From assembly GCF_900580865.1 (NCBI RefSeq), contig NZ_UTBZ01000001.1, forward strand, positions 310,001-374,000: 64,000 bases of DNA, read 5' to 3'. Origin of the DNA: Pseudomonas viridiflava. Lineage in GTDB: Bacteria; Pseudomonadota; Gammaproteobacteria; Pseudomonadales; Pseudomonadaceae. This document shows, piece by piece, positions 38,466 to 48,878 of the stretch (its first letter is position 1; each line of letters starts with the position of its first letter). The position numbers and the translations under genes were made by a program. Below the pieces are notes generated by a model. That model was not told where the DNA came from and searched no databases. It saw only the letters and a program-made list of their open reading frames with translations.

Positions 38466-39674
38466 TCAGACGGCTGCGAAAAAGGGCAGCATCAAGTACA
38501 GCTTGATCACGATGACATTGATAATGTCGATGAAGAACGCCCCCACCATTGGCACCACCAGAAACGCGATCTGCGAAGGGCCATACCGCTGGGTCACCGC
38601 TTGCATGTTGGCAATGGCAGTCGGTGTGGCACCCAGGCCGAAACCGCAGTGCCCCGCAGCCAGCACGGCGGCATCGTAGTTGCGGCCCATCACCCGGAAC
38701 GTCACGAAAATTGCGAACAGCGCCATGACCAGTGCCTGCACCGCCAGAATGATGAAGATCGGTAACGCCAGTGCGGCCAGATCCCACAACTTGAGCGACA
38801 TCAGGGCGATCGCCAGAAACAGCGAAAGGCTGACATTGCCCAGTACCGAGACTTCACGCTCAAACACTTGATACAAGCCCAGCGCTGAAAGGCCGTTGCG
38901 CAGCACCACGCCTACGAACAGAACACAAACGAACGTCGGCAACTCAAATGCAGTCCCGTGCAGAAGCCCATTCAACAGATTGCCCGCCAGCAGGCTGACT
39001 GCAATCAGTGCCAGGGTTTCGATAAACGAAAATGGCGTAATCGAGCGCTCCTTGTTTGGCTGCTCAAAACCTTTTGGCAGTCGTGGCACATCCTGTTGTT
39101 GGCCGCCGGGCACTTTCACTCGCTTGATGAGCAAACGCGCGACCGGCCCGCCAATCAAACCACCCAGTACCAGACCAAACGTCGCGGAGGCCATCGCCAG
39201 TTCCGAGGCAGAGGCCAGACCATACTTCTCACTGAATACCGTGCCCCACGCAGCACCGGTACCGTGACCGCCCGCCAGGGTGATCGAGCCGGTCAGCAGC
39301 CCCATCAATGGATCGAGCCCGAGCATTTTTGCCAGCCCGATACCCATCGCGTTCTGGACCACCAATAGCCCCGTGACCGCCAGGAGAAATATCCCCACTA
39401 TCCGGCCACCTTTCTTCAAGCTGGCAAAGTCTGCGCTGAGACCAATGGTGGCAAAAAAGGCCAGCATCAAAGGTGTCTGCAGAGAAGTATCGAAACGAAT
39501 TTCAATATCGAACGTTCGCAGCAGCAACAACAGCAAGGCAACTACCAGACCACCCGCTACAGGCTCCGGGATATTGTAACTTCGCATGAAACCAACACGC
39601 GTAACGAGCCCGCGCCCTAATAGAAGCACTAAGGAAGCGGCCACAAGTGTTCCGTAAAAATCGAGCTGAATCAT
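38466..39674 (-). CDS. gltS: Sodium/glutamate symporter GltS
   Basis: A 402-residue inner-membrane carrier importing glutamate with Na+. It has two repeated five-helix units, each with a re-entrant Gly-rich loop: GGHGTGAAWG in the first and AAGHCGFGLGATPTAIAN in the second, both diagnostic for GltS. Start MIQLDFYGTLVAASLVLLLG is the family N-terminus. Monocistronic. Confidence 0.94.
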   Translation of the reverse strand: MIQLDFYGTLVAASLVLLLGRGLVTRVGFMRSYNIPEPVAGGLVVALLLLLLRTFDIEIRFDTSLQTPLMLAFFATIGLSADFASLKKGGRIVGIFLLAVTGLLVVQNAMGIGLAKMLGLDPLMGLLTGSITLAGGHGTGAAWGTVFSEKYGLASASELAMASATFGLVLGGLIGGPVARLLIKRVKVPGGQQQDVPRLPKGFEQPNKERSITPFSFIETLALIAVSLLAGNLLNGLLHGTAFELPTFVCVLFVGVVLRNGLSALGLYQVFEREVSVLGNVSLSLFLAIALMSLKLWDLAALALPIFIILAVQALVMALFAIFVTFRVMGRNYDAAVLAAGHCGFGLGATPTAIANMQAVTQRYGPSQIAFLVVPMVGAFFIDIINVIVIKLYLMLPFFAAV

Positions 39675-40038
39675 TGGGATTATTCTTGGCTATATATTCA
39701 GAGGCGCGCTTTTTACCTGCACCCGCCTCATGAACCGGCTGATTGTCTCAACACTGATTACTGTGGAATTCAAGAGCCTTCGATGGCTTGAATATATCTT
39801 AATATTTCAGAAGAAATATTAGCCCGGAAACTTTAACAATCGCCATCCGTGATTCCAAGGATATAAACCAGAACCAAGGCACTACAGTTGTGACCAAAAG
39901 TGTAATTACGCCATTGATATAAAATGTTACTTGCCACTCATCGCAACAAGATTATTCCTACATACCGAAGAGATAACTTTAGTTGCGCAAATAAAAATGC
40001 CCTGACATCTCAGGGCATTTTTTAAACTTTGCGAGCTT
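39675..40038. other. Intergenic region with terminator (gltS / DUF4870 gene)
   Basis: A 364-base AT-rich gap without a supportable ORF. It carries the gltS promoter side and, at 39993-40024, a hairpin AAAAATGCCCTG-ACATCT-CAGGGCATTTTT that can terminate the leftward DUF4870 transcript. I see nothing else. Confidence 0.6.
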
Positions 40039-40407
40039 TTATTTGATCAACCGCCAGGTAAACGGATATCGGTACGGGAAGCCTTCATTAGCCTTCACCC
40101 CCGCAATGATCGTCAAAACCAGTGCGCCGATAGCCAGTATTCCCAGCAGAAAGAACCCGATGATCAGCACCATCAGCAGAAAGCAGATCAACGATGCGAT
40201 GGCGATGGTGATCTGGAAATTCAGCGCCTCTTTACCTTGCGCATCGATGAACGGGTCCGTTTCGCGCTTCATTTGCCAAAGGATCAACGGTCCGATCAGA
40301 TTACCAAACGGAATCCAGATCCCCAGCAAGGCGGACAAGTGACAAAACATCGCCCATTGGCGAACCTCCCGGCTCGGTTTGGGCAGCAGCTCTTGCTCGT
40401 CACTCAT
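40039..40407 (-). CDS. DUF4870 domain membrane protein
   Basis: A 122-residue protein with three hydrophobic segments (about 20-45, 65-90, 90-112) and the DUF4870/Tic20-like pattern: WAMFCHLSALLGIWIPFGN then FIDAQGKEALNFQIT. The ATG at 40407 has GGAGGAT upstream; the frame to 40467 lacks one. It lies 28 bases downstream of rph on the same strand and may be co-transcribed. Function unknown. Confidence 0.88.
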   Translation of the reverse strand: MSDEQELLPKPSREVRQWAMFCHLSALLGIWIPFGNLIGPLILWQMKRETDPFIDAQGKEALNFQITIAIASLICFLLMVLIIGFFLLGILAIGALVLTIIAGVKANEGFPYRYPFTWRLIK

Positions 40408-40435
40408 CGCATCCTCCTTGCGGTTATGAACCTGC

Positions 40436-41158
40436 TCAGTCGGCCAGTGCAGCCTTTTGCAGTTCAAAGATTTCGTTCATGCCTTGCTTGGCCAGTTCCA
40501 GCATGGCGTTCAAGTCTTCAGGCTGGAACGGCGCGCCTTCGGCAGTGCCCTGCACTTCGATGAAACCACCGGTGCTGGTCATCACCACGTTAAGGTCAGT
40601 CTCGGCGGCGGAATCTTCAAGATAGTCCAGATCCAGCACGGCCTCGCCCTGATACATGCCGACCGATACGGCACCGATCATTTGCTTGAGCGGATCGCCG
40701 CCCTTCAGGCCGCCACGTTTCTTGATCACTTTCAGCGCATCAACCAAGGCAACCATTGCCCCGGTGATCGAAGCGGTGCGAGTACCACCGTCGGCCTGGA
40801 TCACGTCGCAGTCGACGTACAGGGTCACGTCGCCCAGTTTGGACATGTCCAGCGCAGCGCGCAGGGAACGGCCGATCAGACGCTGGATTTCCAGGGTGCG
40901 ACCGCCCTGCTTGCCACGGCTCGCTTCACGCTGGTTACGCTCGCCAGTGGCGCGCGGCAGCATGCCGTACTCGGCGGTCAACCAACCTTGGCCCTGGCCC
41001 TTGAGGAAGCGCGGCACGCCGTTTTCGACACTGACGGTGCAGATGACTTTGGTATCACCGAATTCGACCAGTACGGATCCCTCGGCGTGTTTGGTGTAGT
41101 TGCGGGTAATGCGGATCGAGCGGAGCTGATCGGCAGCGCGACCACTTGGACGTTTCAT
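40436..41158 (-). CDS. rph: Ribonuclease PH
   Basis: Phosphorolytic 3'-5' exoribonuclease trimming tRNA 3' ends. 240 residues, start [20 protein letters not shown] at 41158, with [20 protein letters not shown] and the catalytic-site [19 protein letters not shown]. The upstream open frame to 41296 is not part of the protein. It is full length, unlike the truncated rph of some E. coli strains, and is divergent from yicC. Confidence 0.96.
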   Translation of the reverse strand: MKRPSGRAADQLRSIRITRNYTKHAEGSVLVEFGDTKVICTVSVENGVPRFLKGQGQGWLTAEYGMLPRATGERNQREASRGKQGGRTLEIQRLIGRSLRAALDMSKLGDVTLYVDCDVIQADGGTRTASITGAMVALVDALKVIKKRGGLKGGDPLKQMIGAVSVGMYQGEAVLDLDYLEDSAAETDLNVVMTSTGGFIEVQGTAEGAPFQPEDLNAMLELAKQGMNEIFELQKAALAD

Positions 41159-41428
41159 AGGGAATACCTGTACTGGGGACGGAAAACTGCCGAGCATTAT
41201 AGAGCGCTGCACCGCGCGTGGGCACTCGTTAAAAAACCGGGCGACGACCGAAGGCTCTGAAACACCCATTACCGACGGGCTGCAGCCCTTTGTCACACCG
41301 TGTGTTTGGGCGCATTCGCCGCACTGCGCTACAATCCTGCGCCTTTGCTGCCAGTCGGCTTAAATTCATACATATCGCGCCTGCGGAACACAGGTTTCGC
41401 GCCGATCTGCATTTGCGAGGTCACCGCC

Positions 41429-42292
41429 ATGGTGCACAGCATGACCGCCTTCGCCCGCGTCGAAAAAGCCGGCGCACAGGGCACCCTGAGCTGGGAACTG
41501 CGCTCGGTCAACAGCCGCTATCTGGAACCCCACCTGCGCCTGCCGGAGTCGTTTCGCGACCTCGAAGGCGCGGTGCGTGAGGCGCTGCGTCAGGGCCTGT
41601 CGCGGGGCAAACTCGAATGCACCCTGCGCTTCACCGAAGAAAGCACCGGCAAAACCCTGCAAGTCGATCGCGAGCGCGCCGCGCAGTTGGTCGCCGCTGC
41701 CGAGACCGTTGCCGGCCTGATCAAAAACCCTGCCGCTCTAAACCCACTGGAAGTGCTGGCCTGGCCCGGCGTGCTGGTGGGCGATGCGACCGACCCGCAG
41801 GCGCTGAATGCGGACGCACTGGCGCTGTTCAATCAAGGCCTCAAAGAGTTGAAGGCTGGCCGCGAGCGCGAAGGCGCGGAGCTGGCACGCCTGATCAACG
41901 AGCGTCTGACCTCCATTGAGGAAGACGTCGTGACCCTGCGCGAACTGGTGCCACAGATGCTGGCCACCCAACGCCAGAAAGTCCTCGACCGCTTCGCCGA
42001 CATGAAGGCCGAGCTGGACCCGCAGCGCCTCGAACAGGAAATGGTCATGCTCGCGCAAAAGAGCGACGTGGCCGAAGAACTGGATCGCCTTAGCACCCAC
42101 ATCATCGAAGTGCGCCGGGTGCTCAAATCCGGCGGTGCGGCCGGACGCCGCCTCGATTTCCTGATGCAGGAACTCAACCGCGAAGCCAACACACTGGGCT
42201 CCAAGGCCTTCGACCCGCGCAGCACCCAAGCCGCCGTCAACCTCAAGGTGTTGATCGAGCAAATGCGCGAACAAGTGCAGAATATTGAGTAA
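41429..42292 (+). CDS. yicC: YicC family endoribonuclease
   Basis: A 287-residue protein with the conserved start MVHSMTAFARVE and C-terminal DUF1732 region (EVRRVLKSGGAAGRRLDFLMQ, in part). YicC homologues are reported as RNases acting on sRNAs. The frame is open from 41300, but the ATG at 41429 is the family start and follows a GAGG site. gmk lies 12 bases downstream. Confidence 0.92.
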   Translation: MVHSMTAFARVEKAGAQGTLSWELRSVNSRYLEPHLRLPESFRDLEGAVREALRQGLSRGKLECTLRFTEESTGKTLQVDRERAAQLVAAAETVAGLIKNPAALNPLEVLAWPGVLVGDATDPQALNADALALFNQGLKELKAGREREGAELARLINERLTSIEEDVVTLRELVPQMLATQRQKVLDRFADMKAELDPQRLEQEMVMLAQKSDVAEELDRLSTHIIEVRRVLKSGGAAGRRLDFLMQELNREANTLGSKAFDPRSTQAAVNLKVLIEQMREQVQNIE

Positions 42293-42925
<633 letters not shown>

Positions 42926-42944
42926 AACAGCACTTCCCAAAACA

Positions 42945-42975
42945 GCTGCAAGCGCTTTACATTGGCGCTTGCAGC
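42945..42975. other. Perfect inverted repeat between gmk and rpoZ
   Basis: GCTGCAAGCG and CGCTTGCAGC are perfect 10-base arms with an 11-base loop. No T-run follows, so it may be a weak or processing hairpin rather than an intrinsic terminator. Confidence 0.6.
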
Positions 42976-43093
42976 GCGTTGAAGGGCTTGGTCAAAAAAT
43001 CAGCGCTTCCCTAATCGCTGGTGATTTTTTAAACTGTTCAGTCCGCTCGCCCAACCGGGCAGCGCGCATATTGCATTCGCTCCGAGGAATACC

Positions 43094-43357
43094 ATGGCCC
43101 GCGTAACCGTTGAAGACTGCCTGAACCACGTGGAAAACCGCTTTGAGCTGGTCATGCTCTCTACCAAGCGTGCCCGTCAACTGGCCACCGGCGGCAAAGA
43201 GCCACTGGTTCAGTGGGAAAACGACAAGCCTACCGTTGTAGCGCTGCGTGAAATCGCTGAAGGCCTGATGAGCTACGAGTTCATCGCCGAGCAGGAAATC
43301 GTCCAGGATGAGCCGCTGTTCGCAGCGTTCGAGGACGAGTCCAACGAGGCCGTCTAA
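43094..43357 (+). CDS. rpoZ: RNA polymerase omega subunit
   Basis: An 87-residue subunit that helps assemble RNA polymerase. The family sequence [20 protein letters not shown] and [13 protein letters not shown] are intact. AGGAAT lies before the ATG. spoT follows after 57 bases, the standard gmk-rpoZ-spoT order. Confidence 0.97.
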   Translation: MARVTVEDCLNHVENRFELVMLSTKRARQLATGGKEPLVQWENDKPTVVALREIAEGLMSYEFIAEQEIVQDEPLFAAFEDESNEAV

Positions 43358-43414
43358 GCCTATGCCTGGTCGACGTAGCACGGCGCGGGATCACAGCTTA
43401 CGGCAGGAATTATC

Positions 43415-45520
43415 ATGCCGAGCATAGACGCCCTCGCCGATCGCTTATCGACCTACCTCGGCAATGACCAGGTCAACCTGGTCCGCCGAGCGTATTTCTA
43501 CGCCGAACAAGCCCATGACGGTCAGCGCCGTCGCAGCGGTGAGGCGTACGTCACGCATCCTCTTGCCGTGGCCAATATTCTTGCCGACATGCACATGGAC
43601 CATCAAAGCCTGATGGCCGCGATGCTGCATGACGTGATCGAAGACACCGGTATCGCCAAAGAAGCGCTGCAAGCGCAGTTCGGTGAAACCGTGGCCGAAC
43701 TGGTCGACGGGGTCAGCAAACTGACCCAGATGAATTTCGAGACCAAGGCCGAAGCCCAAGCCGAAAACTTCCAGAAAATGGCCATGGCCATGGCGCGCGA
43801 CATTCGCGTGATCCTGGTCAAGCTTGCCGACCGCCTGCACAACATGCGCACGCTGGAAGTGCTGTCCGGGGAAAAACGCCGCCGCATCGCCAAGGAAACC
43901 CTCGAAATCTACGCGCCCATCGCCAATCGGCTGGGCATGCATGCGATCCGCATCGAATTCGAAGACCTCGGCTTCAAGGCCATGCACCCGATGCGTTCCG
44001 CGCGGATCTACCAGGCGGTCAAGCGCGCTCGGGGCAACCGCAAGGAAATCGTCAACAAAATCGAAGAATCCCTCGGCCATTGCCTCGCTATCGACGGCAT
44101 CCAGGGTGAAGTCAGCGGTCGGCAGAAACACCTCTACGGCATCTACAAGAAAATGCGCGGCAAGCGTCGGGCCTTCAACGAGATCATGGACGTTTACGCG
44201 TTCCGGATCATCGTCGACAAGGTCGATACCTGCTACCGCGTACTGGGTGCTGTACATAATTTGTACAAACCGTTGCCGGGGCGCTTCAAGGATTACATCG
44301 CGATCCCCAAGGCCAACGGCTATCAGTCGCTGCACACCACATTGTTCGGCATGCACGGCGTACCGATCGAGATTCAGATCCGTACCCGTGAAATGGAAGA
44401 AATGGCCAACAATGGCATCGCCGCCCATTGGCTGTACAAATCCAGCGGTGACGAACAGCCGAAAGGCACTCATGCCCGCGCCCGTCAGTGGGTCAAAGGC
44501 GTGCTGGAAATGCAGCAACGTGCCGGCAACTCGCTGGAATTCATCGAGAGCGTGAAGATCGACCTGTTCCCGGACGAGGTCTACGTGTTCACGCCGAAAG
44601 GCCGGATCATGGAGCTGCCGAAAGGCTCCACGGCGGTCGACTTTGCCTACGCGGTACACACCGACGTCGGCAACAGCTGCATTGCCTGCCGGATCAACCG
44701 CCGTCTTGCACCGCTGTCCGAACCGCTGCAGAGCGGCTCCACGGTCGAGATCGTCAGCGCCCCCGGCGCACGGCCGAATCCGGCGTGGCTCAACTTCGTG
44801 GTCACCGGCAAGGCGCGCACGCACATACGCCACGCGCTGAAACTGCAACGCCGCTCCGAATCCATCAGCCTCGGCGAACGCCTGCTGAACAAAGTGCTCA
44901 ACGGTTTCGACAGCGCGCTGGAGAAGATCCCGGCCGAACGCGTCAAAGCGATGCTCACCGAGTACCGCCTCGAACTGATCGAAGATTTGCTCGAAGACAT
45001 TGGCCTCGGTAACCGCATGGCCTACGTGGTCGCCCGCCGCCTGCTCGGCGAAGGCGAACAGTTGCCAAGCCCGGAAGGCCCGCTGGCGATTCGCGGCACC
45101 GAAGGTCTGGTGCTGAGCTACGCCAAGTGCTGCACGCCGATCCCGGGCGACCCGATTGTCGGGCACCTGTCGGCGGGCAAAGGCATGGTCGTGCACCTGG
45201 ACAACTGCCGCAACATCAGCGAAATCAGGCACAACCCGGAAAAATGCATCCAGCTCTCGTGGGCCAAGGATGTCACCGGCGAATTCAACGTCGAACTGCG
45301 CGTCGAGCTGGAACACCAGCGCGGCCTGATCGCCCTGCTGGCCAGCAGCGTCAACGCAGCCGACGGCAATATCGAGAAAATCAGCATGGACGAACGCGAT
45401 GGTCGCATCAGCGTGGTCCAGTTGGTGGTCAGCGTCCACGATCGTGTGCACCTGGCCCGCGTGATCAAGAAGCTGCGCGCCTTGACCGGGGTGATTCGCA
45501 TCACCCGCATGCGTGCATAA
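43415..45520 (+). CDS. spoT: Bifunctional (p)ppGpp synthase/hydrolase SpoT
   Basis: A 701-residue Rel/Spo protein. The N-terminal HD hydrolase has HPLAVANILADMHMD and LHDVIEDT with an intact HD pair; the synthetase has DRLHNMRTL nearby and the RFKDYIAIPKANGYQSLHT motif. TGS, helical, zinc-finger-like CCTPIPGDPI and ACT domains follow to the end (VVSVHDRVHL). Hydrolase motifs are intact, supporting SpoT rather than RelA. It is co-transcribed with rpoZ. Confidence 0.97.
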   Translation: MPSIDALADRLSTYLGNDQVNLVRRAYFYAEQAHDGQRRRSGEAYVTHPLAVANILADMHMDHQSLMAAMLHDVIEDTGIAKEALQAQFGETVAELVDGVSKLTQMNFETKAEAQAENFQKMAMAMARDIRVILVKLADRLHNMRTLEVLSGEKRRRIAKETLEIYAPIANRLGMHAIRIEFEDLGFKAMHPMRSARIYQAVKRARGNRKEIVNKIEESLGHCLAIDGIQGEVSGRQKHLYGIYKKMRGKRRAFNEIMDVYAFRIIVDKVDTCYRVLGAVHNLYKPLPGRFKDYIAIPKANGYQSLHTTLFGMHGVPIEIQIRTREMEEMANNGIAAHWLYKSSGDEQPKGTHARARQWVKGVLEMQQRAGNSLEFIESVKIDLFPDEVYVFTPKGRIMELPKGSTAVDFAYAVHTDVGNSCIACRINRRLAPLSEPLQSGSTVEIVSAPGARPNPAWLNFVVTGKARTHIRHALKLQRRSESISLGERLLNKVLNGFDSALEKIPAERVKAMLTEYRLELIEDLLEDIGLGNRMAYVVARRLLGEGEQLPSPEGPLAIRGTEGLVLSYAKCCTPIPGDPIVGHLSAGKGMVVHLDNCRNISEIRHNPEKCIQLSWAKDVTGEFNVELRVELEHQRGLIALLASSVNAADGNIEKISMDERDGRISVVQLVVSVHDRVHLARVIKKLRALTGVIRITRMRA

Positions 45521-45544
45521 CTCAACCATTACAAGGAGTCATAC

Positions 45545-45925
45545 ATGACCAAGACTGTTATCACCAGCGACAAGGCCCCGGCCGCCATCGGCACTTACTC
45601 CCAGGCGATCAAGGCAGGCAACACCGTTTACATGTCGGGACAGATTCCTCTGGACCCAAAAACCATGGAACTGGTTGAAGGCTTCGAAGCCCAGACCGTC
45701 CAGGTGTTCGAGAACCTCAAAGCCGTGGCCGAAGCCGCTGGCGGTTCGTTCAAGGACATCGTCAAACTGAACATCTTCCTCATCGACCTGAGCCACTTCG
45801 CCAAGGTCAACGAGATCATGGGCAAATACTTCGACCAGCCATACCCGGCCCGCGCCGCCATTGGCGTTGCTGCCCTGCCAAAGGGTTCGCAGGTTGAAAT
45901 GGATGCCATTCTGGTCATCGAGTGA
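45545..45925 (+). CDS. ridA: RidA family reactive intermediate deaminase
   Basis: A 126-residue enamine/imine deaminase of the archetypal RidA type. It has [13 protein letters not shown], the catalytic Arg in [14 protein letters not shown] and the Glu in VEMDAI, all at RidA positions. It lies 24 bases after spoT, a conserved pairing, with AAGGAG just upstream. It is a paralogue of the RidA in the dad operon. Confidence 0.94.
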   Translation: MTKTVITSDKAPAAIGTYSQAIKAGNTVYMSGQIPLDPKTMELVEGFEAQTVQVFENLKAVAEAAGGSFKDIVKLNIFLIDLSHFAKVNEIMGKYFDQPYPARAAIGVAALPKGSQVEMDAILVIE

Positions 45926-45992
45926 TGCGCGCGGCGCGGCCTTCAAACGCCGCGCCGGTTGCTGCAAGAAAAGGTTTTGAAAGGATTCCACC

Positions 45993-46733
45993 ATGCGCAA
46001 AGCGCTAGCTCTCCCGCTGCTCGCCATTTTCCTCGGCGGCTGCGCCAGCAACCCTGCCGACCGTGATATCAGCGGCACCTGGATCAACCAGGTGGCGATC
46101 GATGCCGCAGCCAAGGGCGGCCCCCTGCGCGAAGCGCTTCAGGCTTACGGCCCGAACCTTGAGTGGGACGTCAACACCAAGGCCAGTCAGGCCCGCTACA
46201 CCAACGGTTTTGAGAACGTCGAAGGACGGCTGCTGGGTGAAAAATCCGGCGCCTGGAAAGTCGACTTCTATGGCAGCTCCGCCAGTGAGCTGAAACGCGA
46301 TGGCGGGCAACTGCAGCAAGCCGCCAGTGACAACGAACCGGAGCAGGTTTTCGACCGCGCACAAATTCCGGTTCCAGAGGGCGCACCGATTGGCGCCAGT
46401 TTCGAACGCGCACTGTATTCGGCCTATCTGGGCGGTGACTGGAAAATCACCAACGGCCAGGGCGAAGGCAGCACCGTGCAATTTCAGGCGGATGGTCAGG
46501 TCTCCGGCTTACCGGGTGCCGACCGGTATGCGTTGTGCCTGGCGGGCGATTGCGCCTCGATGAGCAACGGCAACGACAGCATGTGGTTGCAACAGAACGG
46601 CCAGGGCAATAACTGGATCTTTGTGCGCAAGGGCAAAGAGCTGGAAATTCTGCAGGCGGTGAATGCCGCGCTGGCGGATGAACAACCGCAGTTCACCGCC
46701 GGTGAGCGCAAGTGGATGCTCGAGAAGCAGTAA
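45993..46733 (+). CDS. Hypothetical lipoprotein (246 residues)
   Basis: The N-terminus MRKALALPLLAIFLGGCAS has a lipobox (LGGC) with Cys at about 17, so the product should be lipidated. +2 Ala and +3 Ser favour the outer membrane. The mature part has GTWINQ near the start and repeated beta-rich segments (DWKITNGQGEGSTVQF), with a Cys pair in YALCLAGDCASM. Not matched to a known family. It is co-oriented downstream of ridA with AAAGGAT as ribosome site. Confidence 0.75.
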   Translation: MRKALALPLLAIFLGGCASNPADRDISGTWINQVAIDAAAKGGPLREALQAYGPNLEWDVNTKASQARYTNGFENVEGRLLGEKSGAWKVDFYGSSASELKRDGGQLQQAASDNEPEQVFDRAQIPVPEGAPIGASFERALYSAYLGGDWKITNGQGEGSTVQFQADGQVSGLPGADRYALCLAGDCASMSNGNDSMWLQQNGQGNNWIFVRKGKELEILQAVNAALADEQPQFTAGERKWMLEKQ

Positions 46734-46761
46734 CCCGCTTCTGAAACCACTGAAGATCAAA

Positions 46762-46851
46762 TGTGGGAGCGAGCCTGCTCGCGAAAGCAGTGTGTCAGTC
46801 AAAGTAATATTGCCTGATACACCGCATTCGCGAGCAGGCTCGCTCCCACAG
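46762..46851. repeat. REP element pair (family 1, inverted)
   Basis: TGTGGGAGCGAGCCTGCTCG at 46762-46781 and inverted CGCGAGCAGGCTCGCTCCCA near 46830-46849, between convergent genes. Confidence 0.85.
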
Positions 46852-46872
46852 TTGTTTTGGGGTGCCAGGAAG

Positions 46873-47730
46873 TCAGCATTTACCTTCGAGGATCGCGGCA
46901 TAGCCCTCGCGATAGCTTGGGTACATTGGCGTCCAGCCCAACGCTTTCGCCCTGCCATTGCTGCAGCGCTTGCTGCCGGTTCGGCGCACGCTCGCGTCGT
47001 CCGACCATTCGGTAACGCCCAGATACTCACGCAACCAACCCACCACTTCGGCCAACGGTGCCGGCGCGTCGTCGACGCCGATGTAGAAATCGTCCAGTTT
47101 CACGCCCTGCCGAGCCTTTTCTAGCAAAAACGCCAACAACCCTGCTGCGTCATCGGCATGAATTCGATTGCCATACAGCGGCGGCTCAACCGCCACTCGA
47201 TAACCGCGACGTACCTGGGTCAGCAGCCATTCGCGGCCCGGACCATAGATCCCGGTCAAACGCAGAATGCTCGCAGGAATGCCACTCTTAAGCGCGACCT
47301 GCTCGGCTTCCAGCATCAATCGCCCGGAATAACCGGCAGCGATGGTCTCTGAGTTCTCATCGACCCACTCACCCTCCTGCTGCCCATACACACTGCTGCT
47401 GGAGACGAAGATCAGCCGCTCAGGCACCTGCCCATAGTCGTCGAGCCAGCTCAGGACATTCTGCAATCCCTGCACATAAGCCGCGCGATAACCGGCCTCA
47501 TCGTGATCAGTGGCCGCTGCGCAATACACCAGATAGTCCACGGCGCCCACCGGCCAGGTTGCCGGGCAGTCTTCGTTGAACAGGTCGCCTGCAACGCCAA
47601 TCACCCCAGCAGGCAGCTTCGAAACATCCCGGCGCAGGCCGTGAACTTCCCAGCCAGCCGCCAATAATTGTTTTGCCAGACGACTGCCGACATCACCACA
47701 ACCGGCAATCAAAACAGAAGGCGCGGACAT
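46873..47730 (-). CDS. NAD(P)-dependent epimerase/dehydratase-type SDR (YeeZ-like)
   Basis: A 285-residue extended short-chain dehydrogenase-like protein. NAD(P)-binding GCGDVGSRLAKQLLAAGW at the N-terminus, SSSSVYG with the catalytic Ser, but the usual YxxxK is replaced by a YSGRLMLE-type segment, so activity is uncertain. The first in-frame codon (47733) is TTG; the ATG at 47730 (MSAPSVLIAGCG) is chosen. Divergent from exbB. Substrate unknown. Confidence 0.85.
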   Translation of the reverse strand: MSAPSVLIAGCGDVGSRLAKQLLAAGWEVHGLRRDVSKLPAGVIGVAGDLFNEDCPATWPVGAVDYLVYCAAATDHDEAGYRAAYVQGLQNVLSWLDDYGQVPERLIFVSSSSVYGQQEGEWVDENSETIAAGYSGRLMLEAEQVALKSGIPASILRLTGIYGPGREWLLTQVRRGYRVAVEPPLYGNRIHADDAAGLLAFLLEKARQGVKLDDFYIGVDDAPAPLAEVVGWLREYLGVTEWSDDASVRRTGSKRCSNGRAKALGWTPMYPSYREGYAAILEGKC

Positions 47731-47918
47731 CAAAAAACTCCTATCGGAAAGACACAGACTAGCCTCGGGACAGGACGAGCGGCTAGCAATGCAGGAAAAA
47801 AAGATACTCTATTACTTTTGTTAACAAGAATTACTTGCAATAATGCACGCCACTTTTGTTCTCGGCCTTACGAGGCCTGGAAGAGCATCAACGTTTTTCT
47901 ATCTCAGGTCCGGCCAGC

Positions 47919-48872
47919 ATGACACGTAATCAAATCCCCGCTTCGCCAACCAATCGACCTCGCGCCTGGAGCGCAGTGGCGGCTCTGCTGCTCAGCTTGA
48001 TGCTGGCGCCGACTGCCGCTTTCGCCGACGCCCAGGCACCTGCAACGCCAGCCGCCACCGAGCAAAGCGCACCAGCTGCCGCTCCGGCTGCCCCGGCCGC
48101 TACCGATCCAGTGCAAGCAGTTGACGCTGCCGACGTCCCTGAAGTTCTCGAAGCCGACAACAGCCTGGGCATGGCCCACGACCTGTCGCCGTGGGGCATG
48201 TACCAGAACGCCGACATCATCGTGAAAATCGTGATGATCGGTCTGGCCATCGCTTCCATCATCACCTGGACGATCTGGATCGCCAAAGGCTTCGAGCTGA
48301 TGGGCGCCAAGCGTCGTCTGCGTGGTGAAATCGCCGCCCTGAAGAAAGCCACCACCCTTAAAGAAGCCAGCGCCACCGCCGGCAAGGAAGGCACCCTCGC
48401 CAACCTGCTGGTGCACGACGCGCTCGAAGAGATGCGCCTGTCGGTCAACAGCCGTGAGAAAGAAGGCATCAAGGAACGCGTCAGCTTCCGTCTCGAGCGC
48501 CTGGTTGCAGCCTGCGGTCGCAACATGAGCAGCGGCACCGGCGTTCTCGCCACTATCGGTTCCACCGCGCCGTTCGTGGGCCTGTTCGGTACCGTATGGG
48601 GCATCATGAACTCCTTCATCGGCATCGCCAAAACCCAGACCACCAACCTTGCTGTTGTCGCGCCCGGTATTGCTGAAGCACTGCTGGCCACCGCACTGGG
48701 TCTGGTTGCCGCGATTCCAGCCGTGGTGATCTACAACGTCTTCGCCCGCTCCATCGCCGGTTACAAGGCGCAGGTTTCCGACGCCTCGGCAGAAGTGCTG
48801 CTGCTGGTCAGCCGTGACCTCGATCACCAGCCTGAGCGCAGCTCGCAGCCGCACATGGTCAAAGTGGGGTAA
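47919..48872 (+). CDS. exbB: TonB-system energiser ExbB
   Basis: A 317-residue MotA/TolQ/ExbB proton-channel protein. An Ala/Pro-rich N-terminal extension with a signal-like segment (about 17-36) precedes three membrane helices: about 105-130, and the conserved pair with GVLATIGSTAPFVGLFGTVW and LLATALGLVAAIPAVVIYN. The long N-terminus is typical of Pseudomonas ExbB. The ATG at 47919 is chosen over the open frame from 47856. exbD follows after 6 bases. Confidence 0.95.
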   Translation: MTRNQIPASPTNRPRAWSAVAALLLSLMLAPTAAFADAQAPATPAATEQSAPAAAPAAPAATDPVQAVDAADVPEVLEADNSLGMAHDLSPWGMYQNADIIVKIVMIGLAIASIITWTIWIAKGFELMGAKRRLRGEIAALKKATTLKEASATAGKEGTLANLLVHDALEEMRLSVNSREKEGIKERVSFRLERLVAACGRNMSSGTGVLATIGSTAPFVGLFGTVWGIMNSFIGIAKTQTTNLAVVAPGIAEALLATALGLVAAIPAVVIYNVFARSIAGYKAQVSDASAEVLLLVSRDLDHQPERSSQPHMVKVG

Positions 48873-48878
48873 TCGGCC

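Noticed and set aside
43445..45529. 694-residue open frame antisense to spoT
   Set aside because: Shadow frame from GC-rich codon use; spoT on the plus strand has all Rel/Spo domains.
47827..47845. Fur-box-like AT-rich stretch upstream of exbB
   Set aside because: Only about 9 of 19 positions agree with the Fur consensus by eye; iron control of exbBD-tonB is plausible but not shown.
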